Below, piece by piece: positions 8,669 to 18,579 of a stretch of 64,000 bases of DNA (position 1 is its first letter; each line of letters begins with the position of its first letter). The stretch spans positions 62,001-126,000 of the forward strand of contig JADJQF010000033.1 in the NCBI GenBank assembly GCA_016712885.1, given 5' to 3'. This DNA comes from Candidatus Flexicrinis proximus (lineage in GTDB: Bacteria; Chloroflexota; Anaerolineae; Aggregatilineales; Phototrophicaceae). Under the pieces are notes generated by a model. That model was not told where the DNA came from. It saw nothing but the letters and a program-made list of their open reading frames with translations, and searched no databases. A program made the translations under genes and the position numbers.

Positions 8669-10159
8669 ATGTCCAAAAAGATCATCGTTATCGGCAGCGG
8701 ATTCGGCGGGCTGGGGGCTGCGGTGCGCCTCGCCGCGCGCGGCTATCAGGTCGAATTATTCGAGAAGCGCGACAAGCTCGGCGGCCGCGCCTATGTCTAC
8801 GAGACCGGTGGCTACAAGTTCGACGCCGGTCCGACGGTCATCACCGCGCCATTCATGTTCGACGATATCTGGAACAAGGCCGGCCGCAAGCGCGAAGACT
8901 ACTTCGAGCTGGTCGAATGCACGCCCTATTACCGCATCTTCGACAAGGACAAACGCAGCTTCGACTATAACCGCGACGAGGAATTCACCCTCGAGCAAAT
9001 CCGCCAGCGCAACCCCGACGATGTCGAGGGCTATCAGAAGTTCATCGCCAGCACCAAGCCGATCTTCGAAAAAGGCTTCGTCGAACTGGCCGATAAGCCC
9101 TTCCTCAAGTTCACCGACATGCTCAAGGTCGCGCCCGACCTGATCAAGATGCAGTCGTACCTGAGCGTCTACCAGTACATCAGCAAGTTCATCAAAGACG
9201 ACTTCCTGCGGCGCGTCTTCAGCTTCCACCCGCTGCTGATCGGCGGCAATCCGTTCGACTCGCCGTCGATCTACGCCATGATCCACTATCTCGAACGGCA
9301 TTGGGGCGTGTGGTTCGCCATGGGCGGCACCGGCTCGATCGTCAATGCGTTCGAAAAGCTGTTCCTCGAACTGGGCGGCAAAATCCACCTCAACGCGGAG
9401 ATCGCCGAGATCACCATCGATCCGGCCAAACGCCGCGCGACCGGCGTGCGCCTGAAGGACGGCGCGGTCCACAGCGCGGACGGCGTGGTGTGCAACGCCG
9501 AGGTGACGTGGGCCTACCAGAACCTGATCCCGGCGCAGTACCGCCGCACCTATACCGACCGCAAGCTCGGCCGCCTCAAGCAGAGTATGTCGCTGTTCGT
9601 GATCTACTTCGGCACCAAGCGGCGCTATACCGATGTCGGGCTGGCGCATCACAACATCATCCTCAGCGACCGCTACAAGGAACTGCTCAAGGACATCTTC
9701 GACCGTAAGGTGCTGGCCGACGACTTCTCGTTGTATCTGCACATGCCGACGATTACCGATCCGTCGCTGGCGCCGGCGGGAGGCGAGACGTTCTACGTGC
9801 TTTCGCCGGTGCCGCACCTCGGCTCTGGCACGGACTGGAAGACGGCGGCCAAACCCTACCGCGACCGCATCATGCAGTTTCTGGAAGACAATTACCTGCC
9901 GGATTTGCAGGCCAATATTACGGTGGAGCACCACATCGACCCGCTGTATTTCCAGGGGACGCTCAACAGCGCGATGGGCGCGGCGTTTAGCGTCCGGCCG
10001 CTGCTGATGCAGTCGGCGTGGTTCCGGCCGCACAACCGCAGCGAAGACATCGAACGGCTGTATTTCGTCGGCGCGGGGACGCATCCCGGCGCGGGGCTTC
10101 CCGGCGTGCTGTCGTCGTCGATCATCGCCGAGAATCTGGTTGCCGAAGACTTAGAGTAG
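8669..10159 (+). CDS. Phytoene desaturase (CrtI)-family FAD oxidoreductase
   Basis: 496 residues, the normal CrtI length. The N-terminus has the FAD dinucleotide fold motif '[19 protein letters not shown]', followed by '[20 protein letters not shown]', which is characteristic of carotenoid desaturases and isomerases. The C-terminus '[18 protein letters not shown]' is the second FAD-binding block. The reaction is most likely desaturation of a carotenoid precursor at the membrane, but related saturases, isomerases and ketolases share these motifs and no other carotenoid gene is nearby. ATG start; Shine-Dalgarno weak. Flanked on both sides by poly-hairpin repeats. Confidence 0.88.
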   Translation: MSKKIIVIGSGFGGLGAAVRLAARGYQVELFEKRDKLGGRAYVYETGGYKFDAGPTVITAPFMFDDIWNKAGRKREDYFELVECTPYYRIFDKDKRSFDYNRDEEFTLEQIRQRNPDDVEGYQKFIASTKPIFEKGFVELADKPFLKFTDMLKVAPDLIKMQSYLSVYQYISKFIKDDFLRRVFSFHPLLIGGNPFDSPSIYAMIHYLERHWGVWFAMGGTGSIVNAFEKLFLELGGKIHLNAEIAEITIDPAKRRATGVRLKDGAVHSADGVVCNAEVTWAYQNLIPAQYRRTYTDRKLGRLKQSMSLFVIYFGTKRRYTDVGLAHHNIILSDRYKELLKDIFDRKVLADDFSLYLHMPTITDPSLAPAGGETFYVLSPVPHLGSGTDWKTAAKPYRDRIMQFLEDNYLPDLQANITVEHHIDPLYFQGTLNSAMGAAFSVRPLLMQSAWFRPHNRSEDIERLYFVGAGTHPGAGLPGVLSSSIIAENLVAEDLE

Positions 10160-10169
10160 GCGCGCGTTT

Positions 10170-10230
10170 GTTTTGGGGTTCCACCCCCCAACCCTGGAGT
10201 CAAGGGGCGCAAGCTAATGTGCGGAGGTGA
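10170..10230 (+). repeat. Poly-hairpin repeat, copy B (truncated)
   Basis: Directly after the CrtI-like gene: TTTTGGGGTTCCACCCCCCAA, then AGTCAAGGGGCGCAAGC and GCGGAGGTG. The central long hairpin and the GCAGGAG hairpin are missing, so this is an internally deleted copy. Confidence 0.6.
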
Positions 10231-10399
10231 TGCCGCGCCGCCTGTCTGGGCATACCCGCAAGATCTGAAGGGTTGCTTCCGGACGACTGGATGGCTCAGG
10301 GATTGGGGGCATTACGTTAAATAACCGTTATGGGCTTTGACTCGGGTCGCTGCACGGGGTTAGCATCAGAAGGAAGCTGTCAACCTATTGAGGTGAACC

Positions 10400-12415
10400 G
10401 TGATACAAACTCAAACGCAGACTCAATCGACCCTCCCGGCGATCTGGCGGGTGCTAGCCATCGTGTTCCTGTCGCTGGTGATCGTGCGCGATGTCTCGGC
10501 GCAGGGCGAGGAGACGTATACCGAGCCTGAAGGCCGCTGGAGCGCGCCGATCCCCGCCGGCTGGACGGTTGAGGAGGGCGAAGGCTACGTCCTTGTCAAC
10601 AGCCCTGAAGGCGACCTTGGAATGTACCTGCTGGTCAGCGAGTCTGATGACTACGAGCAGGTGGCCGCCGACAGCTGGGCGCTGGTAAACCCCGAATTCG
10701 ACCGCGACTATGACGAAAGCGACACGCAGCGCATCACCGATAAGGTGCTGCTTGAGGAGTACGACGAGGCCTTTATCATCAATTATGCCGTCGGTCTCGA
10801 TCCGGACGGCGCGATCGTGCAGGCCGCCATGAGCCGTTTCAACGGCCTGACCTATGTCTTCCTGGTCGACACCAACCTCAGCGCGCTGCAGCGCCGCGTC
10901 GCCCAGTTCCAGATCATCGCGACCGGTTTCATGCCGGCCGACATGGCGCAAGATGACCTGACGGGCGCGGAAATCGCCGCCTTCGACGAGGAATTCTTCG
11001 ACACCCTCACCAGTTTTGCGGAAAGCGCGCGGGCGCAGCTTGAAACCTCCGGCGTATCGTTCGCCATCGTCCGCGATGGGGAAGTCGTCTACAGCGCGGG
11101 TCTTGGCTCGCGCGACGACTCCGGTGGCAGCGTCACCGCTGACACGCGCATGATGATCGGCTCCGTCACCAAGACTATGACGACCCTGCTGATGGCACAG
11201 GCGGTCGACGCAGGCGCGTTTAGCTGGGACACGCCGGTCGTGGATATCGACCCCGGCTTTGCCGTCGCCGACCCGGACATCACCGCGCAGCTTACTATGG
11301 CGAACCTTGTGTGCGCCTGTACCGGCGTCCCTCGCCGCGACTACGAAATGATCTATAACGGCGACCTGACCGCGGACGACATCCTGGCGCAGATCGAAAC
11401 CTTCGAGTTCTTCACTGGCTTTGGCGAGACCTTCCAGTACAGCAATCAGCTCGTCGCGGCGGGCGGCTACGAGACCGCGCGCGCGCTCGACCCGGCTGCA
11501 GGCGATCTGCTGGCCGCTTATACCGCGGCAGTGCAGCAGGGCATTTTTGATCCGGTGGGCATGCCCCGCACCACCTTCGATTTCGACGCCGTGCTGGCTG
11601 ATGCCGACCATTCGATCCCCTATGGTTCAGGGCTCGACGGCGCCGTTGCCCTCGACGTGAACGCCGAGCGCTTCCTGCTGGCAGTCGCCCCGGCCGGGGC
11701 GGCCTGGTCGACGGCCAACGACATGGGCCGCTATCTCGCCGCGATTTCCGCCGGCGGTCTGACGGCGGATGGGGCGCGCATTGTCAGCGCGGAAAACCTC
11801 GCCCGCGTCCAGCAGCCCGGCGTCAGCATCGATGCCACCACGTCCTACGGCCTCGGCTGGATCCTGAGCGAGTACAAGAGCCTGCCGGTGCGCTCGCACG
11901 ACGGCGCCACGCTCGGTTTTTCGTCCTCGATGTCCTACCTGCCGGACTCGGGCGTAGGCATTGTCGTGCTGGCCAACCAACAGGGATCAGCCGTACCGGG
12001 ACTAGTCGCCCAGCGTTTCTACGAGCTGGCCTTGGGCGAAACGTCCGGCGAGACCGATGCCACCCTGGCCTTCATCGTCGAACAGCGCGCCGAAGACGAG
12101 GCAGAAAACCCTGAGCCATTCGTCAAAACGCTCGACCCGGAAATGTTCGCGCCGTATCTCGGCACGTTCGCCAACGACATCCTCGGCACGGTCACGCTCA
12201 CCCAGGATGACGCGGGTACCGTAAGCTACGACAGCGGCGAGTTCGTCAGCGAAGTCTGGTCGAGCACCGACGAGGACAGCGGCGAGGTCTCGTATCTGCT
12301 CGCACATCCGCCGCTGGCCGGCGACCGCCTGCGCTTCGCGCTCGACGAGAGCGGCACGCCAACCATCACGATCGGCCTCGGCCTCACTGAATACGTGTTC
12401 GAGAAGCAGCCGTAG
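10400..12415 (+). CDS. Secreted serine beta-lactamase-like hydrolase
   Basis: 671 residues with an N-terminal signal peptide ('AIVFLSLVIVRDVSAQ'). Residues about 40-180 form an extra N-terminal domain without a recognised name. From about 205 a class C beta-lactamase/DD-peptidase-like domain follows with all three motifs: Ser255-x-x-Lys258 ('GSVTKTM'), Tyr347-Ser-Asn349 and His500-Asp-Gly502. A C-terminal beta-rich domain (about 580-671) follows. Substrate could be peptides, esters or peptidoglycan; a true beta-lactamase role is not implied. GTG start at 10400 is preceded by GAGGTGAA. A poly-hairpin repeat follows the stop. Confidence 0.88.
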   Translation: MIQTQTQTQSTLPAIWRVLAIVFLSLVIVRDVSAQGEETYTEPEGRWSAPIPAGWTVEEGEGYVLVNSPEGDLGMYLLVSESDDYEQVAADSWALVNPEFDRDYDESDTQRITDKVLLEEYDEAFIINYAVGLDPDGAIVQAAMSRFNGLTYVFLVDTNLSALQRRVAQFQIIATGFMPADMAQDDLTGAEIAAFDEEFFDTLTSFAESARAQLETSGVSFAIVRDGEVVYSAGLGSRDDSGGSVTADTRMMIGSVTKTMTTLLMAQAVDAGAFSWDTPVVDIDPGFAVADPDITAQLTMANLVCACTGVPRRDYEMIYNGDLTADDILAQIETFEFFTGFGETFQYSNQLVAAGGYETARALDPAAGDLLAAYTAAVQQGIFDPVGMPRTTFDFDAVLADADHSIPYGSGLDGAVALDVNAERFLLAVAPAGAAWSTANDMGRYLAAISAGGLTADGARIVSAENLARVQQPGVSIDATTSYGLGWILSEYKSLPVRSHDGATLGFSSSMSYLPDSGVGIVVLANQQGSAVPGLVAQRFYELALGETSGETDATLAFIVEQRAEDEAENPEPFVKTLDPEMFAPYLGTFANDILGTVTLTQDDAGTVSYDSGEFVSEVWSSTDEDSGEVSYLLAHPPLAGDRLRFALDESGTPTITIGLGLTEYVFEKQP

Positions 12416-12430
12416 CGCATCTCTACGCCT

Positions 12431-12570
12431 GAAGCGGGGCTCTGCCCGCCCCCGGCAGGAGTTTGCACTCCTGCACCTCCCATAGCGAATTGACGGCGCT
12501 GGCGCCGTCAATTCGCAGATGCGGGGTCAGTTTCAGGCTGCGGAGGAGCAGAGGCAGCGCCTCTACTCCC
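12431..12570 (+). repeat. Poly-hairpin repeat, copy C
   Basis: Contains GCAGGAGT-TTGC-ACTCCTGC, CACCTCCCATA, then a perfect 14-bp stem GCGAATTGACGGCG (loop CTGG) and a final GAGGCAGCGCCTC hairpin. Compared with copy A the long stem differs at several positions with matched changes on both arms. It lies between the hydrolase gene and the convergent Nudix gene. Confidence 0.85.
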
Positions 12571-12575
12571 GGTTG

Positions 12576-13052
12576 TTACTTGATGATTGCGCGGAGTCCT
12601 GCGGCCAGCGTATCGGCGATCCGCTCCAAATGCGGGTCAATCACGTCCATGCCGCGGATTTCGTCCAGGCTGAAGTAGCCGGCCTCGGTGGTTTCGTCGC
12701 TCAGGCCGAGCGTACCGCCTACGGGTTCGACCTCGAACATCAGGGATACATACTGGACGCGGTTGCCGTCGGCATAGACGGTCACGCGGTGCGGGGTGGA
12801 GTACACGCCGACCAGCCGCCGTACGCACACGTCGAGGCCGGTTTCTTCCATAACTTCGCGCCTGCAGGCTTCCTCGGCGCTCTCGCCGGCGTCCATTGCG
12901 CCGCCGGGCAGGCACCAGCGCCCGTTATCCGTGCGACGCGTCAGCAGCACGCGCCCTTCGCTGTCGCGGATCAGCGCCGTGACGCTGGGAATCAGCTTCG
13001 CGGTCTTACCGATGTATTCGCCGTACTCGAATTTTGCCATAGCCTGCCTCAA
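12576..13052 (-). CDS. Nudix hydrolase
   Basis: 158 residues. The complete Nudix box is present at about 57-79: Gly, five residues, Glu, seven residues, Arg-Glu-x-x-Glu-Glu-x-Gly ('GAMDAGESAEEACRREVMEE'). The preceding 'TRRTDNGRWCLPGG' is typical of small stand-alone Nudix enzymes that hydrolyse nucleoside diphosphate-linked substrates, with Mg2+ bound by the REVMEE glutamates. The exact substrate cannot be read. It is convergent with the serine hydrolase and separated from it by poly-hairpin copy C. ATG start at 13052. Confidence 0.9.
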   Translation of the reverse strand: MRQAMAKFEYGEYIGKTAKLIPSVTALIRDSEGRVLLTRRTDNGRWCLPGGAMDAGESAEEACRREVMEETGLDVCVRRLVGVYSTPHRVTVYADGNRVQYVSLMFEVEPVGGTLGLSDETTEAGYFSLDEIRGMDVIDPHLERIADTLAAGLRAIIK

Positions 13053-13100
13053 CTGCTGCCAACCGCTGCGGGTACCAACCTGAGCGCGTGTAATGCACTT

Positions 13101-13253
13101 TCCAGGGGTTCACCCCCAAACCCTAACAGGGATTTGCATCCCTGTCCCCTCATTTGCCATTGGCTCCGCAGGCGAAGCCAATAACAAATGAGGGAGTCCA
13201 GAGGGCGCAAGCCCTTTGGTGGAGGTGGGGAGGCAAAGCCTCCGCAAACCCCC
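13101..13253 (+). repeat. Poly-hairpin repeat, copy D
   Basis: AGGGGTTCACCCC, then ACAGGGAT-TTGC-ATCCCTGT (both arms changed relative to copy C), then CTCATTTG...CAAATGAG enclosing ATTGGCT...AGCCAAT, then CCAGAGGGCGCAAGCCCTTTGG and GGAGGCAAAGCCTCC. Ends three bases before the minus-strand gene stop at 13256; here the orientation is opposite to that gene. Confidence 0.85.
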
Positions 13254-13255
13254 TA

Positions 13256-15426
13256 TTAGTTCTGCCCGCGGAAACCGTCCGGCTGCGGCGGCGGCAGCAT
13301 CACACCGGAGCGCGAGCTCGCACGCGGGTCGTTTGGTACCTGAACACTCAGGCTGACGGCATCGACATGGACTTTGCCGCTCTGCGACGCATCGGTGAAC
13401 CGCAGGAGCGCCTTGATAACCGTCTCGCCCGAATCGAGTACGAGCGGGACCTGAATGAAATGGAGGGCATAGGCACCGTTCTTGGCGTACACAACACTGG
13501 CCTTGACCTGCCGTCCGCTGCTGGTCTTGATGTTCAGCAGCATCTTGCCGCTGGCCGCCGGCCCGGACGAGATCATCGCCTGCGCGTACAGCGTGTTGCC
13601 ATTGGCGACGGCCGGGTTGAGGACGGTCTGGCTCAGGGACGCGGGCAGTTTGCCCGCGCCGCCTTTGAACTTGAAGGCTTTGAGGCCATCGAACGGGTTC
13701 TGCGATTTGACCTTGTCGCCGTTGGTCGCAACGATCGTCCAACTGCTCGGCCCCAGTTCGAAATCGCCATTAGTCAGCAGGTTGGCGGCCGGAAGCGCCG
13801 CGACAGTATAAGCGGCTTCCAGCGTCGCATCATCGGCGTCTGCTGTGACGGTATCATAGTACGAGACGGCCACCTCGTGGCCCAATCCCGCCTCGATCGT
13901 GCCGTTGTTAGGGGTGGCCAGTACCGCACCGAGCAGGACGAGCGCCGTGAATTCGCCAGAACCCGGCGCTGTCTCGGTCAGGGTAATCGTCTCGCTGTCC
14001 GGGTAGAGGGTATTGCGTGTGATGGCCTGAACGTCAATCGTTGACACTGCTACCAGATCGAGATCGTTCACCGTGATCGTAAACGACGAGAGCGGCTCGC
14101 CGCTGGTCGGCGAGACATCCAGCGTGCCGCTTTTACCGGCGAAGTGCTCCATCGCACCCAGGTCACAGGCAGGGCCGACCGGCCGCACTTCACCGGCCTG
14201 GTCGACGCCCAGCAGTTCTGCCGGACACGACGGCGCCGCGTTGATGGCCGCGCTCCCGTTTGCCAGCGGTATCGCGAAACCTATATAGGCCCCAGTCAGT
14301 GGACCGAGATCAACCTCGCCGATCGTAACCGCAGGATCGCCACCGACCGCACAGTACTGGTCGATTTCACCGAACATGGTCATGCCGGCGAAGGCGACTT
14401 TAGGGTTAGTGCTGGGGAACAGATAGCAGTCGGGCGCAGCAAAGTTCGTGCCGTTTCCTGATACGACCGAGTTGGTGATTGTGAGCGGGGCGGTGGGGGC
14501 CGAGGTGTTATAGACGGACAGCCCGCCGCCATACGCCGAGTTATGGTTGCCAGTGATCGTGCTGTGAATCAGGTCTACGTCGGCCGGGCCGTAAACGAAC
14601 AGACCTCCGCCCGGGTAGAACGATGAGCCGGTCACGACCGAGTGATTGCCGAAGATCGACGTATTGATGATCGCCCCGGTCGAACCGTTTTGAATGTTCA
14701 GCGCCCCGCCGTTACCGTGTCCGGTGTTGTCCATGAATGTACTGTTCCTGATCTCGAAGATCGTCCCCGCCAGGGCGATACCGCCACCAGCTGCGCCGGT
14801 ATTGGAGGTCACGTTGATCTGGTCGGCATAGAACTCGCCGCCGCTCGAAAGCACGGCGCCCCCCGGGGATGAGTTCGCCGCCGGATTTCGTCAGCGTCAT
14901 TGATTTCAGACTCAGTTTGCTGCTGGGGTTGATCAGATGAAAGATGCGGTCGGCCAGCGTGTTCTCGATGCGGGGAAACCCAGGCCCCGTGCCGTTGATC
15001 GTGATGTCGGCATAGATATCGAGATCACCGGAGTTGGCGTTGTTGTCATTGGGGACGCCCAAGGTAAGGGATATGAAGTAGCCGTTCGGAATAGTGATGG
15101 TATGCGTGCCGCCCAGCGTATTCGCCTCCATCACGGCGGCGCGCAGCGTGCAGAGGGCGCCGGCATCGGCGCATGCGCCATCGCCGGGAGTGGCGTCTAT
15201 GGTGTCCAAGTTGCTGGTCAGGGTAAAGTCCGCGCGGATTCCGGTGGCGCGCGGGACGATGTCGGTGCCGTTGGCCGCTTCCGCGGCAACTGCCGCTTGC
15301 AGCACCTCCGGCCCAATAACCATAGGGGCGGGTTCTGTCTGCGCAGAAGCTGGCAGTACCGATCCGGTCGCCAACAGCGCTAACACCAGTAGCCATCCGT
15401 ACTTCAACATCCCAGTTTTGAACATC
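13256..15426 (-). CDS. Secreted CSLREA / beta-helix protein, single frameshift
   Basis: N-terminal frame (15426 down to about 14860): signal peptide 'WLLVLALLATGSVLPASA', then a CSLREA-type motif ('DGACADAGALCTLRAAVMEA'). Near 14855-14870, in CCCCCCGGGG, the frame shifts. The C-terminal frame (about 14854-13256) continues with parallel beta-helix repeats ('NSTFMDNTGHGNGGAL'), a choice-of-anchor-Q-like 'ACDLGAMEHF', a possible Ig-like domain, and a carbohydrate-binding-like 'TNGDFELGPSSWTI' domain shared with the paralogs at 51861 and 53550. One surface protein is implied. ATG 15426 has GGGGG upstream; ATG 15438, ATG 15465 and TTG 15512 are alternatives. Confidence 0.75.
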
Positions 15427-15544
15427 GCGGCCCCCATCGAAAGGCTGTTATGTCGATGAAACATACCATATTTCAAAATTGCGAATTGCGCGACTCGTTC
15501 GGCGAAATTCAACGTGCGCCAAAGGTTGCTTGTGCGTTCTTATT

Positions 15545-15692
15545 CGTGGAGGCGCCACCTCCACACCGCCGCGAGAGGGTGATAACCCTCTCGTCTCCCG
15601 TATCTGCGAATTGGCGGCGCTGGCGCCGCCAATTCGCTGTGGGAGGTGCAGGAGTGTCAACTCCTGCCGGGGCTTGGGGTGGAACCCCAAAA
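15545..15692 (-). repeat. Poly-hairpin repeat, copy E
   Basis: Inverted copy. Read on the minus strand: GGGGTTCCACCCC, GCAGGAGT-TGAC-ACTCCTGC, CACCTCCCACA, the 14-bp stem GCGAATTGGCGGCG (loop CCAG), GAGAGGGTTATCACCCTCTC and GTGGAGGTGGCGCCTCCAC. Lies 3' of the SH3 gene (stop at 15709) in the same orientation. Confidence 0.85.
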
Positions 15693-15708
15693 CAGCGCAT
15701 CGCAACCG

Positions 15709-16686
15709 CTAAGGGATCGCCCTGAGCAGCGCTTCGGCGTCGGTGATCGTCAGTGAGGTGAACACCGCGTCGAGCAGCGCCAGATCAGGGGTGAAGGCGC
15801 TGGAGGGTTGGGTGGCGAGGTTGGTTTCAAGCTGGCGCAGGTAGCGCGGATAGCCGGCATCGTCGCGGCTGCCGCTAGCTGGGACCGTGCCGGCGGGCGC
15901 TTTTACCGGGAAGTTCTGCGCCGCGACAAAGAAACTCTTATCCGCCGTCAGACCGCGATACAGGTATTCGAAGGTCGTGTCCTGCCGGAACAGCACCGAG
16001 GTCTGCGCGAAATAGGTAATGAAGCGCAGTCCGTTTCCGCCGCTGACGGGCAGATAGGCGCCCGCGCCGCCGAACAGCGCCGCCGAGCCGGCCAGCGGTC
16101 CCTGCGGCATTCTTTTGCGCGCGGCGTATTCCAGCAGGGACGGCTGCTCGGTCAACAGGATTTCAAGGTCCGGGTAGGCGTACAGGTCATACACCGCATC
16201 GGAGATGGCGTAGGGGTAAATCTCGATGTCGCCGCGCGGTTCATCCTCTGTGTTTAAAAACGTGAACACCAGCGAACTCGGTTGCGCGCTCATCACATCG
16301 CCAAAGAAGCCGACCTCCGGCGCCATGGTCACCCGCGCGATGTTCAGCCCGGCCGGCACCGTAAACGCGACCCCGGCCGCCTCAACGCGGATCGAGCCAT
16401 CTTCGGCGCGTGTGCCGACATCGATCGTCTCCGTCTCATAGGGCACGATGAACGGCTCGCCGCCGTCCGCCGCCCTTTCGACCGTCCAGCCGCGGAGGCT
16501 CATCGTCTTCACCTCGACCCACAGGTAACCCTCGGCGCAGGTCGCGCTGTCATAAAGCACCACGAACGGTTCGCCGGGAGCGATCTTGCCGATCAGCGCG
16601 CCAGCGGTTGAGGGCTCGTCGCGCACATTGTTCGAGTCGCCGGGGGTGACGACGCCGTTGCCGCCCCATTCGAGGAATTGGGACAC
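15709..16686 (-). CDS. SH3b-domain exported protein, start codon region interrupted
   Basis: The frame from GTG 16686 encodes 325 residues with an SH3-like domain at the start ('NNVRDEPSTAGALIGKIAPGE' pattern, then 'GYLWVEV' and 'RGWTV'). However, coding sequence extends upstream: ATG 16777-16779 follows an AAGGAG ribosome site at good spacing and reads 'MPLNA', then a TGA at 16762-16764, then a perfect signal peptide 'PIACLLALYLIGGVVAQ' in the same frame. The natural gene is therefore 15709-16779 with a stop at codon 6. The rest (about 100-325) is of unknown fold. Probably cell-surface. Confidence 0.7.
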   Translation of the reverse strand: MSQFLEWGGNGVVTPGDSNNVRDEPSTAGALIGKIAPGEPFVVLYDSATCAEGYLWVEVKTMSLRGWTVERAADGGEPFIVPYETETIDVGTRAEDGSIRVEAAGVAFTVPAGLNIARVTMAPEVGFFGDVMSAQPSSLVFTFLNTEDEPRGDIEIYPYAISDAVYDLYAYPDLEILLTEQPSLLEYAARKRMPQGPLAGSAALFGGAGAYLPVSGGNGLRFITYFAQTSVLFRQDTTFEYLYRGLTADKSFFVAAQNFPVKAPAGTVPASGSRDDAGYPRYLRQLETNLATQPSSAFTPDLALLDAVFTSLTITDAEALLRAIP

Positions 16687-16832
16687 CGGGCAGGCTGCGG
16701 GTGTTGTGGTTTGGGCGACAACACCGCCGATCAGGTACAGGGCCAGCAGGCAAGCAATCGGTCAAGCGTTTAACGGCATGTTGACTCCTTGTCCGTATTA
16801 CCCTCACGCGAGGGTCGTGCGGCGTGCCGCGT

Positions 16833-17981
16833 CTATTCCCAGCGCGTCCACTCCTCTATCGGGTTCATCTGCTCCGGAAGCTGCACCACCTGAAACCACG
16901 TCCTGCCGGGCTTGAGAACCAGCAGTTCGCCGCTGTCTGTCCGCAGCCCGAGCAAATCCGGCCGCGTGAGCCGCACCCATTGTCCGGCATAGCGCCGCCC
17001 GTCGCGGAAGAGTTCGGCGTGTCCCTGCGGCCAGAGCGTGATCTGCGTGCTCCAGCTGACCGCGCCGCGGTACTCCGCCTCCACGATGTCAGTCAGGTAA
17101 TGCCCGGCATAGACGATCACCACGTTTTCGGCGCTGACCTGCCGGTCGATGCCGGCGTCGAAGTGCGGCTGCCCGTCGGCCCAACGCCAGTACACGCCCG
17201 CGCCCGGATCATAACGCCACTGCACGCGCGTCGCACGGTAGCGGATGTCGATGCTCGTGCCGTCGTCTGTCCCGCCTTCCGGCGCCACAGGGTGAAAGGC
17301 CATCCCGCGCAGCAGCGGCCGCTGCTGGAAGCCGTCGCGTGCGGCGATCTCCCACAGCGCCGCCGGATCGAAAAACATATTGTGCGGGATGTCGATCGTC
17401 TCGTCGCGCCAGAAGTACGGCCGACCGTAGAGGATGCCTTTATAGGCCCGTGAGCCGAACTCCGACCCGAACAACTTCTGTTCGACGCCGCCGCTGCCGC
17501 CGCTGAAGGCCAGCAGACCTTTGTACATCTCGGCCAGTTCGTAGTCGATCAGCCGCGCGCTGCGCACCGAGCCAGCCTTGCGCGGCGCCTGGCTGTAAAA
17601 GACCGCCGAAAAGCGCGTGATGCCGCCTTCGGTATAGTGTTCGAAAACGATGTCGGCCTGCGCGATGCCGTGCTGTGGCCGCACCAGCGGCGGCCCGTTG
17701 CTGATCTTGGCGACAATCGGGCGGCGCTGCAAAACGGCCGGATCGCTGACCGGCAGGCCGGTCAGCGGGTTCACGTCCAGCGCAAAATCGACCGGCCCGA
17801 TTGTCCCCGGTATAGCCGCCGGGAAGTCAGTCGTCGGGGCGAATTCCGACGGGTCGATCACCCCCAGCGCCGGGTTGACGGTCGGAACGGGGAGGGGCTG
17901 CTGCATCGGTGCGGCCTGCAGCGTCCTGAGCAGAACCCCGCCCAGTAGTCCGCAGACCAGCAGTATCGATAGCCGCCGCAT
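16833..17981 (-). CDS. DUF3048 exported protein (YerB-like)
   Basis: 382 residues with a signal peptide ('LSILLVCGLLGGVLLRTLQA'). The DUF3048 signature is clear: 'NPLTGLPVSDPAVLQRRPIV' followed by 'VRPQHGIAQADIVFEHYTEG' and 'RKAGSVRSARLIDYELA', and a C-terminal half with 'WQWAQG'-like strands ('VYWRWADGQPHFDAG'). Members are exported proteins of uncertain role, sometimes linked to the cell wall. Minus strand, downstream of which lies the SH3 gene (gap of 53 bases to its intact ATG), so the two may form one transcript. Confidence 0.88.
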   Translation of the reverse strand: MRRLSILLVCGLLGGVLLRTLQAAPMQQPLPVPTVNPALGVIDPSEFAPTTDFPAAIPGTIGPVDFALDVNPLTGLPVSDPAVLQRRPIVAKISNGPPLVRPQHGIAQADIVFEHYTEGGITRFSAVFYSQAPRKAGSVRSARLIDYELAEMYKGLLAFSGGSGGVEQKLFGSEFGSRAYKGILYGRPYFWRDETIDIPHNMFFDPAALWEIAARDGFQQRPLLRGMAFHPVAPEGGTDDGTSIDIRYRATRVQWRYDPGAGVYWRWADGQPHFDAGIDRQVSAENVVIVYAGHYLTDIVEAEYRGAVSWSTQITLWPQGHAELFRDGRRYAGQWVRLTRPDLLGLRTDSGELLVLKPGRTWFQVVQLPEQMNPIEEWTRWE

Positions 17982-18101
17982 GCTCTCTCCTTTTGCTCAT
18001 GGCAGACTATAGCATACTGCGTAGAACATGATTCACGCTATACTGGCCGCCGTGCGTGCATCTGGATATGCTTCCCTTATCAGGCGAAAGGCGGTGGTAT
18101 C

Positions 18102-18398
18102 GTGGCTGTTTCAGTTACAGACGACATCCGGCAGCTTGTCAAGAACCCGGCGGTGAAGGTCGTCAAAACCGGCTTTGCCTACGACGGCGTCGTCGATGGC
18201 CGCTCGGTACACAACTACTACATTTCCGGTCTGGATAAGGCCGGCGAGGTCATCGCGAAGGCGTTCTCTGCCCGCCAGCCGTGGGATTTTGGGCTGGAGG
18301 TCGAAGCCCTGCTCAAGAAGGCCGGCTACACAAAAATCAGCCATTATGTCGATCCGCGCGGCGGCATCGAAGGCGATTTCGTGTACGAGCGGGGCTAG
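18102..18398 (+). CDS. Small protein of unknown function
   Basis: 98 residues from GTG 18102, with AAAGG about eight bases upstream; the frame has normal GC-rich codon use. The protein is predicted soluble, with 'VVKTGFAYDGVVDGRSVHNYYISG' and 'GLEVEALLKKAGYTKISHYV' suggesting a small alpha/beta fold. No family recognised. It is divergent from DUF3048 and convergent with the HNH gene. Confidence 0.6.
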   Translation: MAVSVTDDIRQLVKNPAVKVVKTGFAYDGVVDGRSVHNYYISGLDKAGEVIAKAFSARQPWDFGLEVEALLKKAGYTKISHYVDPRGGIEGDFVYERG

Positions 18399-18420
18399 TG
18401 GCGGTTTGAACCTGGTTTAT

Positions 18421-18561
18421 GGAGGCGCTGCCTCCAATACCTCCGCGAGGGGCTTACGCCCCCGACCCCTCATCTGCGATTTTGCGGCGCACACGCCGCA
18501 AAATCGCTGTGGGAGGTGCAGGAGTGCAAACTCCTGCCGGGGTATGGGGTGGAACCCCATT
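18421..18561 (-). repeat. Poly-hairpin repeat, copy F
   Basis: Inverted copy. On the minus strand: GGGGTTCCACCCC, GCAGGAGT-TTGC-ACTCCTGC, CACCTCCCACA, 14-bp stem GCGATTTTGCGGCG (loop TGTG), a GGGGGCGTAAGCCCC hairpin, GGAGGTA and GGAGGCAGCGCCTCC. Lies 3' of the HNH gene in the same orientation. Confidence 0.85.
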
Positions 18562-18579
18562 GAAAGTTCATAACACGCT

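Noticed and set aside
10400..12415. Calling the serine hydrolase an antibiotic-resistance beta-lactamase
   Set aside because: The three motifs are shared with many esterases and peptidases; the extra domains argue against a resistance enzyme.
12519..13184. Long plus-strand frame opposite the Nudix gene
   Set aside because: It is antisense to a clear Nudix box on the minus strand, a common artefact in GC-rich genes.
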